A stretch of DNA of 64,000 nucleotides from Lumbricus rubellus (GCA_945859605.1 OX243825.1:32868698-32932697), one strand, 5' to 3'. Positions 1-10,907 are shown, numbered from the stretch's first letter. Program-made: numbers and translations. Notes: a model not told the origin generated them from the sequence alone.

Positions 1-250
1 CATCGATCCAGCTTCTGTTTAGGCAAGAATTTGTTGCATAAATCCCGCTTCTATTTCGTCAGCAAATATTTTTCATTAATATAGCTTCTATTTCATTGGA
101 AATTATTGTTCATCAATCCAGGTTCAATTTCAGCAGAATGACTGCACTAACCCTAAAACTAACCCTAACCGACCCTCACGACGCCTAACCTGAGCCCTAA
201 CCAACCCTCACGTGATAAATCCCGCTTCTATTTCGTCAGGAAATGTTTTT
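1..250. repeat. Degenerate 'ccagcttctatttc' minisatellite relic
   Basis: Copies of a pyrimidine-rich core (atccagcttctatttc and variants) recur about every 55-70 bases. The same core forms longer arrays at 1430-1970 and 5250-5715 and isolated copies near 46835, 45120-45330 and 59690-59790 (the last two inverted). At 140-215 there is a short tract of CCCTAA-like units, the complement of the minisatellite at 5947-6110. No coding potential is seen. Confidence 0.6.
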
Positions 251-299
251 CATCGAATTTATAAATATCGCTCTTTTGGCCACCACAATGGCATTTGCT

Positions 300-720
300 G
301 TTGGGGGTGAATTAAAAAAACAAGCACCAAAAAAACGGGGGGTGGCCTCACTAAAAGTGGTATAAATTTTGTTCTGCTTGAAATATTTTGATGCAATCTG
401 GCCATCATATCTAGATATGAATTGTCTGTAAGCCTGTATAATTTCCGTTCGATATTCTTACTTCTGGCCAAGATATTGACCATAATAATGAAATTTTTTT
501 TTACTTTTTGCTGCGTCGGGTTTTTGAATCGTCAAAAAACGGTGGGTGGCTTCTCTAAAAGTGGTGTAACTTTTGTTCTGTTTGAAATATTTTAGTGAAA
601 TCTGGCCATCTGGTGTAAATTTGAAATGTCTTTAAGACTCTAAAATTTCATTTAGAAATTCTTACTTTTGGTCAAGATATTTCCAAGAACATTAGGGGGA
701 TCTCTTGTGGCGCACCCTGT
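300..720. repeat. Two tandem copies of a dispersed repeat
   Basis: Two related blocks (about 300-460 and 505-720) share 'tctctaaaagtggtgtaac' and 'gaaatatttt'-type words. A third diverged copy lies at 27766-27935. The second and third copies end in 'ccctgtata'. This is probably a short transposon remnant. It contains no gene. Confidence 0.5.
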
Positions 721-734
721 ATATTGCAAGAATA

Positions 735-1225
735 ACTTCTAAACGGTAAAAGGAAAGAGCTACTGAAAGGAGGAATGAGCCGAGCCATCAAGAAAAGAAT
801 GGTCAAGGCACTGATCTGGAGCGTCACACTGTACGGAGCAGAGACTTGGACGATGAGAAAGGAGGATGTCAAACGAATAGTTCTAAGCGTTCGAGATGTG
901 GATATGGAGAAGAATGGAAAGGGTCAGCTGGACAGAAGATAAATCAAATGAAGAAGTGCTGAAGAAGGTGGAAGAGGAAAGATCCTTGATGAATACAATT
1001 AGAACAAGGCAGAAGAACTGGATAGGACATGTACTGAGAGGCAACTTCTTGCAAAAAGACATAGTGGAGGGAAAAATGGAGGGGAAGAGGGGAAGAGGAA
1101 GACCTAGGGAAAAGTTCTTGGACTGGATGATGGAGGATGGATACGGAAAACTCAAAGAAAAAGCACAACATCGAGAAGAGTGGCGTCATTGGGCATCTGG
1201 ACCTGCCGAGAGGCAGCTTACCTAA
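735..1225 (+). pseudogene. LINE reverse-transcriptase C-terminal fragment (family 1)
   Basis: This is the 3' coding end of a non-LTR retrotransposon polyprotein. A first block encodes AETWTMRKEDVKRI. After a frame break the second block encodes MWIWRRMERVSWTEDKSNEE, then GHVLRG and KRGRGRPR, a stretch characteristic of the C-terminus of many invertebrate endonuclease/reverse-transcriptase proteins. The catalytic RT core is absent, so the copy is 5' truncated and dead. A second copy of the same family lies inverted at 23281-23829. Confidence 0.75.
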
Positions 1226-1429
1226 AGAAAGAACTTCTAAACTTATAAAGCGCCACTCGAAAGCCGATCGCAGTACTCTAGATTATTCACAAGTGCTGCA
1301 TCGAGTCAGAATGCTTTTCAAAAGGTAGTCAGAATAGGGATCCGAGTCCGGTAGCCAAATGGTATCCGGTCAAACCGCGCACACAAAACCGCGCATCACA
1401 AAACCGCGCACGATCAACTGCATTCAAGT

Positions 1430-1970
1430 ATTTCAACACGCTTCCATGTCAGATCTAAAAATGTCTTCATCCAACTTCTATTTCTCGGTTGTTATTTTAG
1501 TCAATCCAGTTTCTATTTCAGATATAAAAATACCTTTATCCAGCTTCCATTTCTTAAGCGTTTTTTTATCAATCCAGCTTAAATTTCATATCTAAAAATA
1601 CCTTCATCCAGCTTCCATTTCTCACGCGTTATTTTCGTCAATCTAGCAGCATTCTAGCTTCTATTTCGGATATTAAAAAATATAAAAATACATTCATACA
1701 GCTTTCATTTCTTAAGCGTTTTTTCATCAATCCAGCTTCTATTTCATATCCAAAAATACTTCAGTCCAGCTTCAATTTCTTAAGCGTTTTTTCATCAATC
1801 CAGCTTCTATTTCATATATAAAGATAGCTTCATCCAGCTTCCATTTCTCATGCGTTATTTTCGTCAATCCAGCTTCTATTTCACCTGTAAAGGAACCTTC
1901 ATCCAACCTCAATTCCTCTTGCGTTTTTCATCAATCCAGCTTCCTTTTCACCTCTAAAATCAATTAATCC
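1430..1970. repeat. Minisatellite with a unit of about 60 bp ('ccagcttctatttc' family)
   Basis: At least eight imperfect units alternate 'atccagcttctatttcata' with 'catccagcttccatttct' and 'aagcgttttttcatcaat'. Unit boundaries drift, so this is an old array. Short reading frames over it are by-products of the repeat. Confidence 0.75.
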
Positions 1971-2099
1971 GGTTTTGATGGTAAACCTAGCAAAATCTGT
2001 AGCTGATAATGCGGGTGTCGTTAAAAGAAGATCTGAGGATCAGATGAGTGTGGTGCCACTGGGGTGGGTAGTATCAATTATTTTTGGGTAGATCTCTTC

Positions 2100-2703
2100 G
2101 AAGGGTTGTAACCAGAGCCCTTTATCCAAGCTTCTCTACAGTTTGACCTCCCTATAGATTTTGTACTGGCAGCATGCAAAATGGACAAACTGCAGCCTGG
2201 CTCCTAACAGACTTTATTTATATAATGCAGCTGGTGAATAAGCAGATCTCCCTGACGTAAGACCTAATTGAAATCGGTGCACTGTTGAGAAATTTCAATT
2301 TTTGGCATTGGTATTGATGCTTAATTTTGTGCAGTTGTAAAAGGTTGCATGAGTGCAGCATGACATCGAGATTCCAATCAAGTAGGCCATAATCGATAGA
2401 ACTATTATAATTTTATGCTTACTATTTGCAAAGTCGAATGCCGCAGGGTTTAACAGCCAATGGTCATTGTTCCAGCTTTTAACAAGATGTTGATAATGCA
2501 AGGCAGAAAATTAAGAGCATGTTTATTTCTGCAGAGATTTATAAACATAGATTTCTGACTTTCAATGTGTGCTTCATTCATATCATTAGTGCTTCAATGC
2601 GAAGAAATTTGTTAAAAACCCAAAATGTAGCAGTTAGAAAAATAAGTTTAAGTTTTCCGGGGGGGGGGCAAGTGCCCCTTGCCTTATTTGCGGGCGCCCA
2701 TGT
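2100..2703 (+). mobile_element. Copy of a dispersed hAT-like repeat (left end unclear)
   Basis: This block matches, in opposite orientation, the element at 61167-61903. Both contain 'gacctccctatag', 'agcatgcaa' and 'aacaagatgttgataatgca'-like words and finish at 'gggcgcccatg'. A third partial copy lies at 36955-37312. The left terminus is not visible here. The short protein-like stretches shared by the copies are fragments, not a gene. Confidence 0.65.
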
Positions 2704-3577
2704 ACGTACCGCTGCAATATTTTGTTTCTCCAGGTTATTGAACGAATGATTATATAGGCCTAATCTTGTCGATTTTTAGATGCTTAGCAGTAGTTGTTTT
2801 TTAAATAAATAACTTACCTGATGAAATTACTAGAAAAAACCAAATAGGTCTACGTAGACGCAGTTCTATTGAAATTAACATTCTTTTATTTCGATGAATT
2901 AATCAGTCTTCAGACCATCGACGTATCGAAGAAATACGAATGCAGACACGAATAGTTTCATCGCAGTAGGCCTATCTTGCAGTGTGTTGTCTCAGTCAGT
3001 AGGCCCTATTCAGATTGTCCAGTAGGGCTAAGTCTACACTTCGTATATTTCCAATTGGCAGAGTCATGACAAAGCAGATCAACATTCCTGTATTCAACGC
3101 TGAAAATGCACCTAATCTAAAGGTGTCCTAATAATATGTATTGACCTGCGACCCCGTGCGAGTATGGAAGCATGACATTATTATGACGTTAAAAGAAATG
3201 TTTTCATCAATCAATTGATTAATCAAAATTTATAAAGCGCCTTTTGAATCTACTCAGAAAATTATGCTCCCGGTGTAAAGGTTTCAAGTTACCCCCTCCT
3301 AAACATTACCCCCTGGTAACTGGAAACCGGTTTCAGATTACCCCTGGACACAATATTGCATCAATCATCGCTAATATTGCACTAAAAAATCAGAAAAATC
3401 ATCCCGCTTCTTGTTTTGGTCTGAAGATTTTCATCCGTCATGCCACTTCGTGGTTTGTTATCGATATTTTAATTGGAAAAAAATTTGCCTTTTCTCCATG
3501 TAACTTCAGCGGCGATTTAGTATTTTAGTTAGAGATGAAAATATTGATAAAGAGTTGTCATACAGGAAAACCTGGGG

Positions 3578-4225
3578 GTGTGCATTGAAGGGGTCCCACT
3601 CACCCAGGTAATATCAACCAAATTTTTAGGAGTGTATGTAGATCAACACCTAACCTGGAAAGACCACATAAAAACTGTAACTAATAAAATCGCTAAAAAT
3701 CTTGGAATATTATCCCGTAACTCCCAGCTAGTGCCTCCCCAAATTCGTCTTACTTTGTATTACTCAGTCATATACCCTTACCTCACATACTGTAACATAA
3801 TATGGGCCTCTACCTATAAATCTAGTCTTCTGGATTTAATGAAGCTCCAAAAGCGAGCAATTAGATATATAGCAAACTTGCCCTATGGAACTTCGACTGA
3901 ATCTAAATTCCACGAATACAGCCTTCTCAATGTTAACCAAATTAGACAGATGCAGATAGGTGAATTCATGTTTAAATATTTCCATAGCCTATTACCTCCT
4001 GTGTTTAAGAATTTTTTTATCCATACTACTGAGGTGCATTCATACCATACCAGACACGCTGATTCCTACCATTTGCCCCATGCCCACACAAACACTCGAC
4101 GCTTCTCTGTTAAATACAGTGGAGTTCAAACATGGAATGTTATTCCTATTTCCATTAGACTGCTGCCTAGTCTTGGTCTTTTTAAGTTACGTTTGCGTTC
4201 CCTGATACTCGACACTAACTGTTGA
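3578..4225 (+). pseudogene. C-terminal part of a LINE reverse transcriptase (215 residues)
   Basis: The frame encodes the region after the RT palm domain: TKFLGVYVDQHLTWKDHI, then YYSVIYPYLTYCNIIWAST, LQKRAIRYIA and HTRRFSVKYSGVQTWN. This order is usual for jockey/CR1-like non-LTR proteins. The catalytic YxDD motif lies upstream in a full protein and is missing here, so the fragment cannot retrotranspose. It is open through to its natural stop, which suggests fairly recent insertion. Confidence 0.8.
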
Positions 4226-4353
4226 ATTTTGTGACTAATTTATCCTATCTCCCGCATTGAGTTAATTTGGTGGCGACCTAAATTAGATTATAAATCCCTA
4301 CTACATGTACTTGTGTATTTCTCGACCATCCAAGGATCTCCGTGCCTAAACCT

Positions 4354-4581
4354 CAGGGGCGCAACCAGAAAATTTTCCTGGGGGGGGGTGCTCAGATGGT
4401 GCGAAGTAGTGAGTGCCAAAGGAACTTGCTTGATTGTGTAATCTTAAAGACCGAATGACCCCTACCCCCCCCCCCCCCACGCACCAAAAAAACTCATCGG
4501 CTTTGGAAAAATTGCGTGGGTCACCTTTTTAGCCTGAGGGGTGCTCAAGCACCCCCCAGCACCCCCCTAGTTGCGCCACTG
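4354..4581. mobile_element. hAT-type MITE with 8-bp target duplication
   Basis: The ends are caggggcgcaac and gttgcgccactg, imperfect TIRs of about 12 bp. The flanks are identical 8-bp copies, ctaaacct at 4346-4353 and 4582-4589. The interior is G/C-homopolymer rich and non-coding. The 8-bp duplication and CAG...CTG ends are hAT-like. Confidence 0.85.
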
Positions 4582-5109
4582 CTAAACCTCACACAACAGG
4601 CTCTTTGATCATCGATTGTGTAACTGTGCTTTAGTTAAGGTGTTTGTTGTTTATTTTTTCCGTTGGTTATTTTGACTCATAATCTATGTCAGAACCACTC
4701 TATGGCAACTCAATGGCCATCATCATCTTGATGCTACCGCCCAGGGGACTCGCCTAGCGGGGTTGCAAGACCCTTTTGGGTCCCCTGTGCAATCAAATTC
4801 TAACTTTTGGCATCATTAGTTAAGTATTGCTTTTTTATATTTGTTAACCCTGTTCTCTTTGATGCCTGATTCGATTTGTTCTTGTTTTCTTGATTATTTT
4901 GGTTGCCAAATAAAATGATTTGATTTGATTTGATTTGATTTGATAACAAACCACGAAGTGGGATGACGGATGAAAATCTTCAGACCAAAAACAAGAAGCG
5001 GGATGATTTTTCTGATATTTTTAATGCAATAAATGCGATGATTGATGCAAATTACAGTTTGCAGGAGATATAGGCTAATGTTTAGGAAGTGCAATTTGAA
5101 ATCTTTACA

Positions 5110-6463
5110 CAGGTGTAAAGGTTTCAAATTACCCCTCTTAAACATTATCCCCCGGTAACTTGAAACCGGTTTCAGATTACCCCCTAGGGGTAATCTGAAA
5201 CCGGTTTCATCCTACTCCCCGGTTTCAGGTTACCCCATCTGAATTCCGAATGAATTCCGTATATCCAGCTTTCATTTCAACTATAGAGAACCTTCATCCA
5301 GCTTCCATTTCTCAAGCGTCGTTTTCGTCAATCCAGCTTCTATTTCGCCTACAGAGAACCTTCATACAGCTTGCATTTCACCTACGAAGAACCTTCACCC
5401 AGCTTCCATTTCACCTACAGAGAACCTTCATCCAGCTTCCATTTCACACTTTTTTCGCCAATCCATGTAACTAAGTGTTATACATAAAAAAACTCAGAAG
5501 CTGGATTGACGAAAACAGCGTTTTAGAAATGGAAGCTGGATGAAGGTTCTCTGTAGGTGAAAAAGAAGGTGGATTGACGAAAACAAGACCTGAGAAATGG
5601 AAGCTGGATGAAGGTTTTCTGTAGGTGAAATAGAAGCTGGGTTGACGAAAACAACACTTGAGAAATGGAAGCTGGATGAAAGTTCTCTAGAGGTGAAATG
5701 GAAGCTGGATGAATGGATTATATGGGGGTAACCTGTAACCGTAGGGAGTAGGATGAAACCGGTTTGAGATGGAGAACGGACATTATCCCCCCCTGGACAT
5801 TATCCCCCCGGACATTATCCCCCTGGACATTATCCCCCCGGACATTATCCCTCCGGACATTATCCCCCCTGGACATTATTCTTCCCGGTTTTTCGTAGGA
5901 CATTATCCCCCCGGACATTATCCCCCTTAATGTACAAATCAGGGTAAGCGTCGTGAGGGTCGGTTAGGATCAGGTTAAGCGTCGTGAGGGTCGGTTAGGG
6001 TCAGTGTAAGTGTCGTGAGGGTCGGTTAGGATCAGGATAAGCGTCGTGAGGGTCGGTTATGGTCAGTTTAAGCGTCGTGAGGGTCGGTTAGGGTTAGTGT
6101 TAGGGTTAGTGTCGTCATTAGATGAATGAACGAATTGGAATCGTATACAGTCAGTAGGCTCACAAAGGTTTGTTAACGTGATTTGAACTTCGTAGACTTA
6201 TTAGCGTCAATCATTTTTAGGTAATAGACTGGAGGGGATAATGTCCTACTTCGGGGGGATAATGTCCGGGGGGGGATAATGTCCGGGGGATAATGTCCGG
6301 GGGGATAATGTCCAGGGGGGATAATGTCCTACAACCGTTTGAGATTACCCCCTAGGGTAATTTGAAACCGGCTTCAGATTACCGGGGGGTAATCTGAAAC
6401 CGGTTTCAAGTTACCGGGGGAGGGTATTGTTTAGGAGGTGGTAATTTGAAACCTTTACACCGG
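5110..6463. mobile_element. Composite foldback element with nested inverted repeats
   Basis: The outer left arm (5110-5235: aggtgtaaaggtttcaaa, then gaaaccggtttcagattac) pairs with the right arm (6345-6463, ending aatttgaaacctttacaccgg minus its first base). Inside, the 'ccagcttccatttc' array at 5250-5460 is inverted at 5500-5715. The 'ggacattatcccccc' array at 5770-5935 is inverted at 6235-6335. A 31-bp minisatellite lies at 5947-6110. No gene is present. Confidence 0.7.
5770..6335. repeat. Inverted 'ggacattatcccc' arrays around a 31-bp minisatellite
   Basis: About eight units of ggacattatccccc lie at 5770-5935, and about six inverted units at 6235-6335. Between them, 5947-6110 holds five 31-bp units containing cgtgagggtcggttaggg, which include telomere-like TTAGGG words. 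A CCCTAA-type complement occurs at 140-215. Confidence 0.8.
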
Positions 6464-6574
6464 GGGCACACCTCCCTGCGCGCTGCGGCATACTCGGCTT
6501 GTAGTGCTATTCCAGGAAACCTAATTAGCCAGTACTTATTAGTACTTTTAGTACCTATTATGTACACAAGCTGC
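6462..6574. repeat. Left terminal inverted repeat of the PolB element
   Basis: It begins gggggcacacctccctgcgc and matches the right end over 75 bp without mismatch. After an 18/6-base indel the match resumes at 'ctattatg' and 'agctgcg'. Confidence 0.9.
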
Positions 6575-6639
6575 GACGTGCGACGCCAGAATGCGCCAAC
6601 TAACTGGCGAGCAAGAATTCCAGCAACACAGGAAGACCT

Positions 6640-7203
6640 CTACCCCTCTCTCTTTCTCTCTCTCCCATCATCTATCACTCTACCTCTTTCACCCACGCGC
6701 TCTCTCCACCCCTCACAACACTCATCTCTCCATCTCTATCAATATCTCTCCCTTTCTTCCTTCATCTCTCCCCTTATCTCTCCACCCTGCTCCACATCTC
6801 TCCCGCTCTCTACCCATCGCCACATCTCTCTCTCTCTCCCTTTCTGTCTCTCTCCGAATCTCTACGCATCTGCTTTTCTGCCCTCACCTCGCTAACCGCA
6901 CGTCGAGCGCATGAGTCAGGCACGCCTCACGCGAATACAATGATGTCATCGACTTCAAAGATGCAGGCAACACAGCACGTACTATTTTACACCCACAATT
7001 GTGCTTACTCGAACCTATTGGAGCATTTGATTGCATTGTACAGACGACGAGGACGTCGGCATAATCCTTGCTGCAGCTGCTCCTGTGAAGCATCTGTCGA
7101 TGAGTAATAACCGTTCTTACAAAAAAATCCAGCCGTGATGGTGAAATCGCGGAAAAACCAAAAGCCCATCTATTGCACAAGAGGGGTATGTGTTGAGCGG
7201 CAG

Positions 7204-7238
<35 letters not shown>

Positions 7239-7440
7239 CACACACACACACACACTAACACAGGCATTGTAAGCCTATAACCAGGCACATACCCACCCAT
7301 ACTGAATACAGGCACGGGGAAAAATCCCTGAATAAGCACTAAACCTGGTCATTGGAAAAACCGGAGATTTCACAACGCATAGGTAACACACACGCACTAA
7401 GACAGACATGCAAACATAGGGAGAGACACACAACCAAGCA
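6640..7440. repeat. Low-complexity leader: CT-rich tract and (CA)n microsatellite
   Basis: 6640-6890 is a TCTC/CCTC pyrimidine-rich tract. 7202-7256 is a (CA)n microsatellite with one interruption. The reading frames across both are compositional. I see no gene between the left TIR and the first predicted exon at 7443. Confidence 0.8.
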
Positions 7441-7442
7441 AA

Positions 7443-7671
7443 ATGATTGCAACACATCTGTCTGGAATGGTGACATCAAAATTTCCGCTCAACCAACGCT
7501 CAGGCACGAACTCATCCGAGGCCCAGACGCTGTTCTACAATCACTTCCGTGATCAACACACGTCTTCAACATTCAACAGAGGAATTTCGGGCTACAGCAG
7601 ACGTCTCTTCAGGCGTTCTTCGTTCAACAGATCTATTCCATGTCGGCCGAATAGCACAGCGATGGCGGCAA
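7443..7671 (+). CDS. Putative exon 1 of the PolB-element gene
   Basis: An ATG opens a 229-nt frame ending at a GTAAGT donor (7672). It encodes 76 codons plus one base, so the intron is phase 1. The sequence is Ser/Arg-rich (GYSRRLFRRSSFNRS) with no recognised domain. An alternative ATG in the same frame lies at 7662 (MAAS). The next exon starts in matching phase. The start choice is weak because no promoter is visible. Confidence 0.45.
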
Positions 7672-8150
7672 GTAAGTTAAAATTACAACAAACTATTTGA
7701 AAATGCTGCTTTTATTTTCTAAATTTCTGGCTTTAAATTATATTCTTGTCAAGGCCGCAAGACATATTTTAGCGATGCCCTCCTACTTTACCCAGGCTTG
7801 GGACTGGTATCCGACAGCATCGGAAGAATAAACTTAGCAATCTCTGAAGAACTGACTCAGAGCCTACAAGCGAAGCAGCTTTCGGCGAATTATGTTCTTA
7901 TCGATCAAAGCTTTTTAGTATCACCCTCCTCATTTTTAAAGCCTTGGGTCTGGCGCGTGCAGAAACTTGTGGGACATCTCTGTCGGCTCGACTTGTGCGG
8001 GCACCATTCTCAATATATTATATCTGCTATCACATGAGCGCATTTTAGTGGACGAAATTGGCATTATGCAGCAACATGTCCTTGACATTCAAGTTTATTT
8101 CCGCACGTAAGGACTAGTTTGTACATTGTGGGAGCTTTCATCTCTTACAG

Positions 8151-8273
8151 ATTTTGGTCAGGATAATGACACCCTCCGTGTAGTTCCGGTGACGGAAGCG
8201 GGCTCTCCAGCATCTCTGGCCGCAGAGAATCGTGTGTGTAACTCTTCGGAATCAGCATTTTCTGTCGCTTCGA
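8151..8273 (+). CDS. Putative exon 2 of the PolB-element gene (41 codons)
   Basis: It is bordered by a ttacag acceptor and a GTAAGT donor, and its length (123 nt) keeps phase 1 on both sides. It encodes an acidic, Ser/Ala-rich segment (NDTLRVVPVTEAGSPASLA) without a recognised fold. The next intron contains an (AC)n tract at 8328-8372 and a SINE at 8410-8630. Confidence 0.45.
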
Positions 8274-8409
8274 GTAAGTTACATCATACATGTCTAGCTT
8301 TTTACATGCTTTTAGTTTTATTTGTGTTACACACACATGCACACACGCACAAACACACACACACACACACAGCAAACCCCACTAAAACATATGTCCAAGC
8401 ATCCAAGTT

Positions 8410-8630
8410 GGGCGCGGTGGTCTAGTGGTGGCGTCGTTGCCTTGGAGCCGGAAGGTCCGAGGTTCGAATCCCGCCTCAACCGCGTAGGGACCTTGGGCAA
8501 GTCCTTCACTCACAATTGCTCAGCGCTTCGGCGTGAAACTCCGATGCAGTGTCCGCTCTGCATCGGGAGCGCCTCTGAGTAGAGAGCTTGAAGGGGCGCT
8601 ATAACAAGTGCACATACAAACAATACATCT
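8410..8630 (+). mobile_element. tRNA-derived SINE (copy 1)
   Basis: The head contains an A-box-like tggtctagtgg and a B box ggttcgaatcc, as in RNA polymerase III promoters of tRNA-derived SINEs. The body reads accttgggcaagtccttcac and gcgtgaaactccgatgcagt. The 3' part, cgggagcgcctctgagtag followed by cttgaaggggcgctata, is also the 3' end of a LINE at 26919-26999. A second copy lies at 35722-35945. Confidence 0.85.
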
Positions 8631-9064
8631 GATGCAATATCTCTCTGTTATGAAGCAAGCCATGTAGCCGACCCCTAGGCCTATAAACGCGGGCTTTGCA
8701 CAGCCAACGGACGCCCTGGCATGACAATCTGGTGATGATGTGCTTCTACAGACGACAGATTCTACAGGGAACAAGCATTTTTGCATATTTAGATCACAAA
8801 GCTCTTCCGACTTTGTTTTTTTATTAATATCTAAAGAGTAAATCTATTTTCACCGGTCGTGGGCGTCAAACAAAAATTCCCCAACAGACTTCATCAGCAG
8901 AACTCATCAACAGCAAACATGAAAATCGGATAGCTTATTTCCAATTAGTTAGTGAAGCGGCATCTTGTGCACGAATTTTTAAGGGGCTATAAAAATGTAT
9001 TTGTATTAGTGCCTCTTCTGATGATGATTATAGGTGGCACACATTTTTATCTTTATAGTTGCAG

Positions 9065-9139
9065 AACTTCGTGATCAGATCATACGTGAAGAACGTGAAA
9101 AAGCAGAATCGAGAATTGCAATGAGACTTAAGGACCTTG
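9065..9139 (+). CDS. Putative 75-nt coiled-coil exon (copy 1)
   Basis: The exon runs from a ttgcag acceptor to a gtaggt donor and is exactly 75 nt, phase 1-1. It encodes LRDQIIREEREKAESRIAM, a heptad-like charged helix. It is a paralogue of the exon at 9802-9876, which is also 75 nt and starts ELRDEI. The matching length, phase and sequence point to exon duplication. Confidence 0.6.
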
Positions 9140-9801
9140 GTAGGTCTACCTTGATCCCTTTATATTAATTTTCCATTACGCTTTTAACATTCAAATATAT
9201 TTTGGCATCTTATTTTTAATATTCTTACTTTCTTATCCTTTTAATTTGCGCGTAAAGGAACACAGACAATTTTACACTACATTCAAGACTTGAATGGCTA
9301 AGACAGAGATCTAATGGCAATTTTATTTATCTCCAACGGTATTAGCCTATCTTGTAGAGCTGCAGAGAAGCGTCGCTGAGGACACAACCAACAATCCCAA
9401 CAAGTAATAATATTAAAAAGTTAGTACATACATACACTTTAACAAACGATGCATTAAAACCGTATCGTGCTGCTCGCCAATTAGCACGTAAATTTGTTGC
9501 GTTCGCGTTAAGAGTCCGTTTGAGTAGTGTACGACTGCATGTATGAAACTTTGAGTGGTGGTAAAGTATAGTGACGTGTTGTAGTACAAAATTAAGTAGG
9601 GAAAGTGTGTTTCTGAGCCCGCATGCTAATCGGAATAGAATGCAAAGCATCTAGACATACGTTCATGAACCAAGTCGACTTTCTGCATCCACAGAATCAA
9701 GAACTCATAATGCAATCTGACAAGTGAATTTCTGAGCGTTTGTATGCGTGCCCGAATTAAGATAATTTTCCTAAGTCTTAAATCTGCGTCTTTTTTTCTA
9801 G

Positions 9802-9876
9802 CGAGTGAACTTCGTGACGAAATCGAACGCCTCATCGCGGCCGAAGCCAGCATTCAGGAGAGCCTTCGCGTATTGG
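9802..9876 (+). CDS. Putative 75-nt coiled-coil exon (copy 2)
   Basis: Bordered by a tttttttctag acceptor and a GTAAGT donor, it encodes SELRDEIERLIAAEASIQES in phase 1-1. Like copy 1 it gives 25 residues of predicted amphipathic helix. The role is unknown; oligomerisation of the polymerase N-terminus is one possibility. Confidence 0.6.
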
Positions 9877-10046
9877 GTAAGTATATTTTTTAACAATCTG
9901 AACTGGGAGTGTCGCTTTTAGAAAATACTCAAAATATTTTCGTACTTTGTTCAAAAAATTATTTTTTATTTGTTTCAAATACTTTGAATTAATTTCAATA
10001 GCCTACTTTGCTGCATTCTATTCATACCGGGCAATTTATGTTGCAG

Positions 10047-10097
10047 AACGTAAACGAAAGGCTGTGGAGAACATCGTCCGTGACGCAAAACCAGCGA
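10047..10097 (+). CDS. Putative 51-nt basic exon
   Basis: A ttgcag acceptor and a GTAAGT donor bound a 51-nt phase 1-1 exon encoding RKRKAVENIVRDAKPA. RKRK could act as a basic nuclear-import-like patch, but this is only a resemblance. Confidence 0.5.
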
Positions 10098-10273
10098 GTA
10101 AGTAGAATATTTTCCGTAAACAATGATGGGCCTTTCAACAATATTTTTCAAGTCGAACATTTTGTAAAGTAATGCCTGTGTAATAAGTGCCAGTGCCTTA
10201 GAAATTATCGCGTTTGTTATACTCATAGCATCACATAATTTCAGATATTAAAAGAAATTTATGCGCATTGCAG

Positions 10274-10384
10274 ATTTGGTGGAAACTGCCGAGGCGCGAG
10301 AAGGGCCCCCTGTCTCGGCTTCGGAGGCGGCGACCGGCTCAGCAGTGCCAGCGTGGCATCGACAGAGGCCGACTCGACAAGCAA
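10274..10384 (+). CDS. Putative 111-nt exon
   Basis: The acceptor is attgcag. The best phase-consistent donor is aa|gttcct after 111 nt, which is weak; a GC donor four bases earlier would break the phase. It encodes LVETAEAREGPPVSASEAA and a Pro/Arg-rich end. No domain is recognised. Confidence 0.4.
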
Positions 10385-10595
10385 GTTCCTACGAACTTGG
10401 CTCTTTTACATACTTTGTATTCTCTACACACGTCATACCGCACATGTCTGCTTTCACATAATGCCAACTTTCAACATACCCTATGTTTTCTGTCAGTAGT
10501 AGGCTATACTAAATGTACGATTAGCCTTTTACTAGTCTTTATTATAGTGAATGTCCATCATGTGAACTTAATATTTTATTTTTGTTAACCTTTAG

Positions 10596-10907
10596 GACGA
10601 TGCGAGTCTTGCCGATCCTACAAGCAGATCCTGACGAACAATTTCTGCGAAATCTGTTTCCTGCGAAGAGAGTGTGGGCAATGTAAGAACCGGAGGCCTT
10701 CGCGTTTCTTCAGGGTTGGACAGGATCTCTGTGTCACAGGCCTCAAGAAGCAGAGCAATCCAAACATCAAAACAAGCGCCCAGAATGCGTTCATAGACGT
10801 TTCATTTCCAACGCCGCAAACAACAGACGTCCATAACATGCTGCTGACAGAAGTGTCACGCATCGTCATCACTCTGGAAGATACATTCAGAGACGAAGGG
10901 TCAGCTT
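10596..10907 (+). CDS. Cys-rich (zinc-binding-like) exon upstream of the polymerase
   Basis: After a cctttag acceptor the frame encodes RCESCRSYK, then FCEICFLRRECGQCKNRRP: four CxxC-like pairs that could bind zinc. A Pro/Thr segment and TEVSRIVITLEDTFRDEG follow. Other proteins of this polymerase type have Cys-rich clusters before the polymerase. The 3' border is uncertain (candidate GT at 10908 or 10910), and neither fits the phase of the next exon cleanly. Confidence 0.55.

Larger units (their letters stand above)
3552..4942 (+). mobile_element. 5'-truncated LINE (family 2) inside the foldback element
   Basis: The element holds an open C-terminal RT fragment (3578-4225), then a 3' UTR, and ends in a (TTGAT)n-type tail at 4912-4942. 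The same 3' UTR and tail occur at 55270-55965 and as a solo 3' end at 46890-47089. A MITE lies in its 3' UTR (4354-4581). Confidence 0.8.
3270..5117. mobile_element. Foldback element, split by a LINE
   Basis: The left arm starts with ccggtgtaaaggtttcaa and runs to about 3551. The right arm resumes at about 4943 with aacaaaccacgaag and ends at about 5117. Its arms match those of the intact copy at 28560-29014. Between 'atattgat' (near 3550) and 'aacaaacc' (4943) a LINE is inserted, so the foldback element is older than the LINE. Confidence 0.75.

Noticed and set aside
5770..5935. CRISPR-like array
   Set aside because: The genome is eukaryotic, the units are directly adjacent without unique spacers, and the array is mirrored by an inverted array.
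6446..7339. Several open frames over the CT-rich and CA-repeat tracts
   Set aside because: They follow from low-complexity sequence (Ser/Leu/His/Thr or Val/Cys runs) on opposite strands. No splice context or similarity was seen.
8410..8490. A functional tRNA gene
   Set aside because: Only the A and B boxes fit. The acceptor stem does not pair and the sequence continues into a SINE body, so it is a SINE head.
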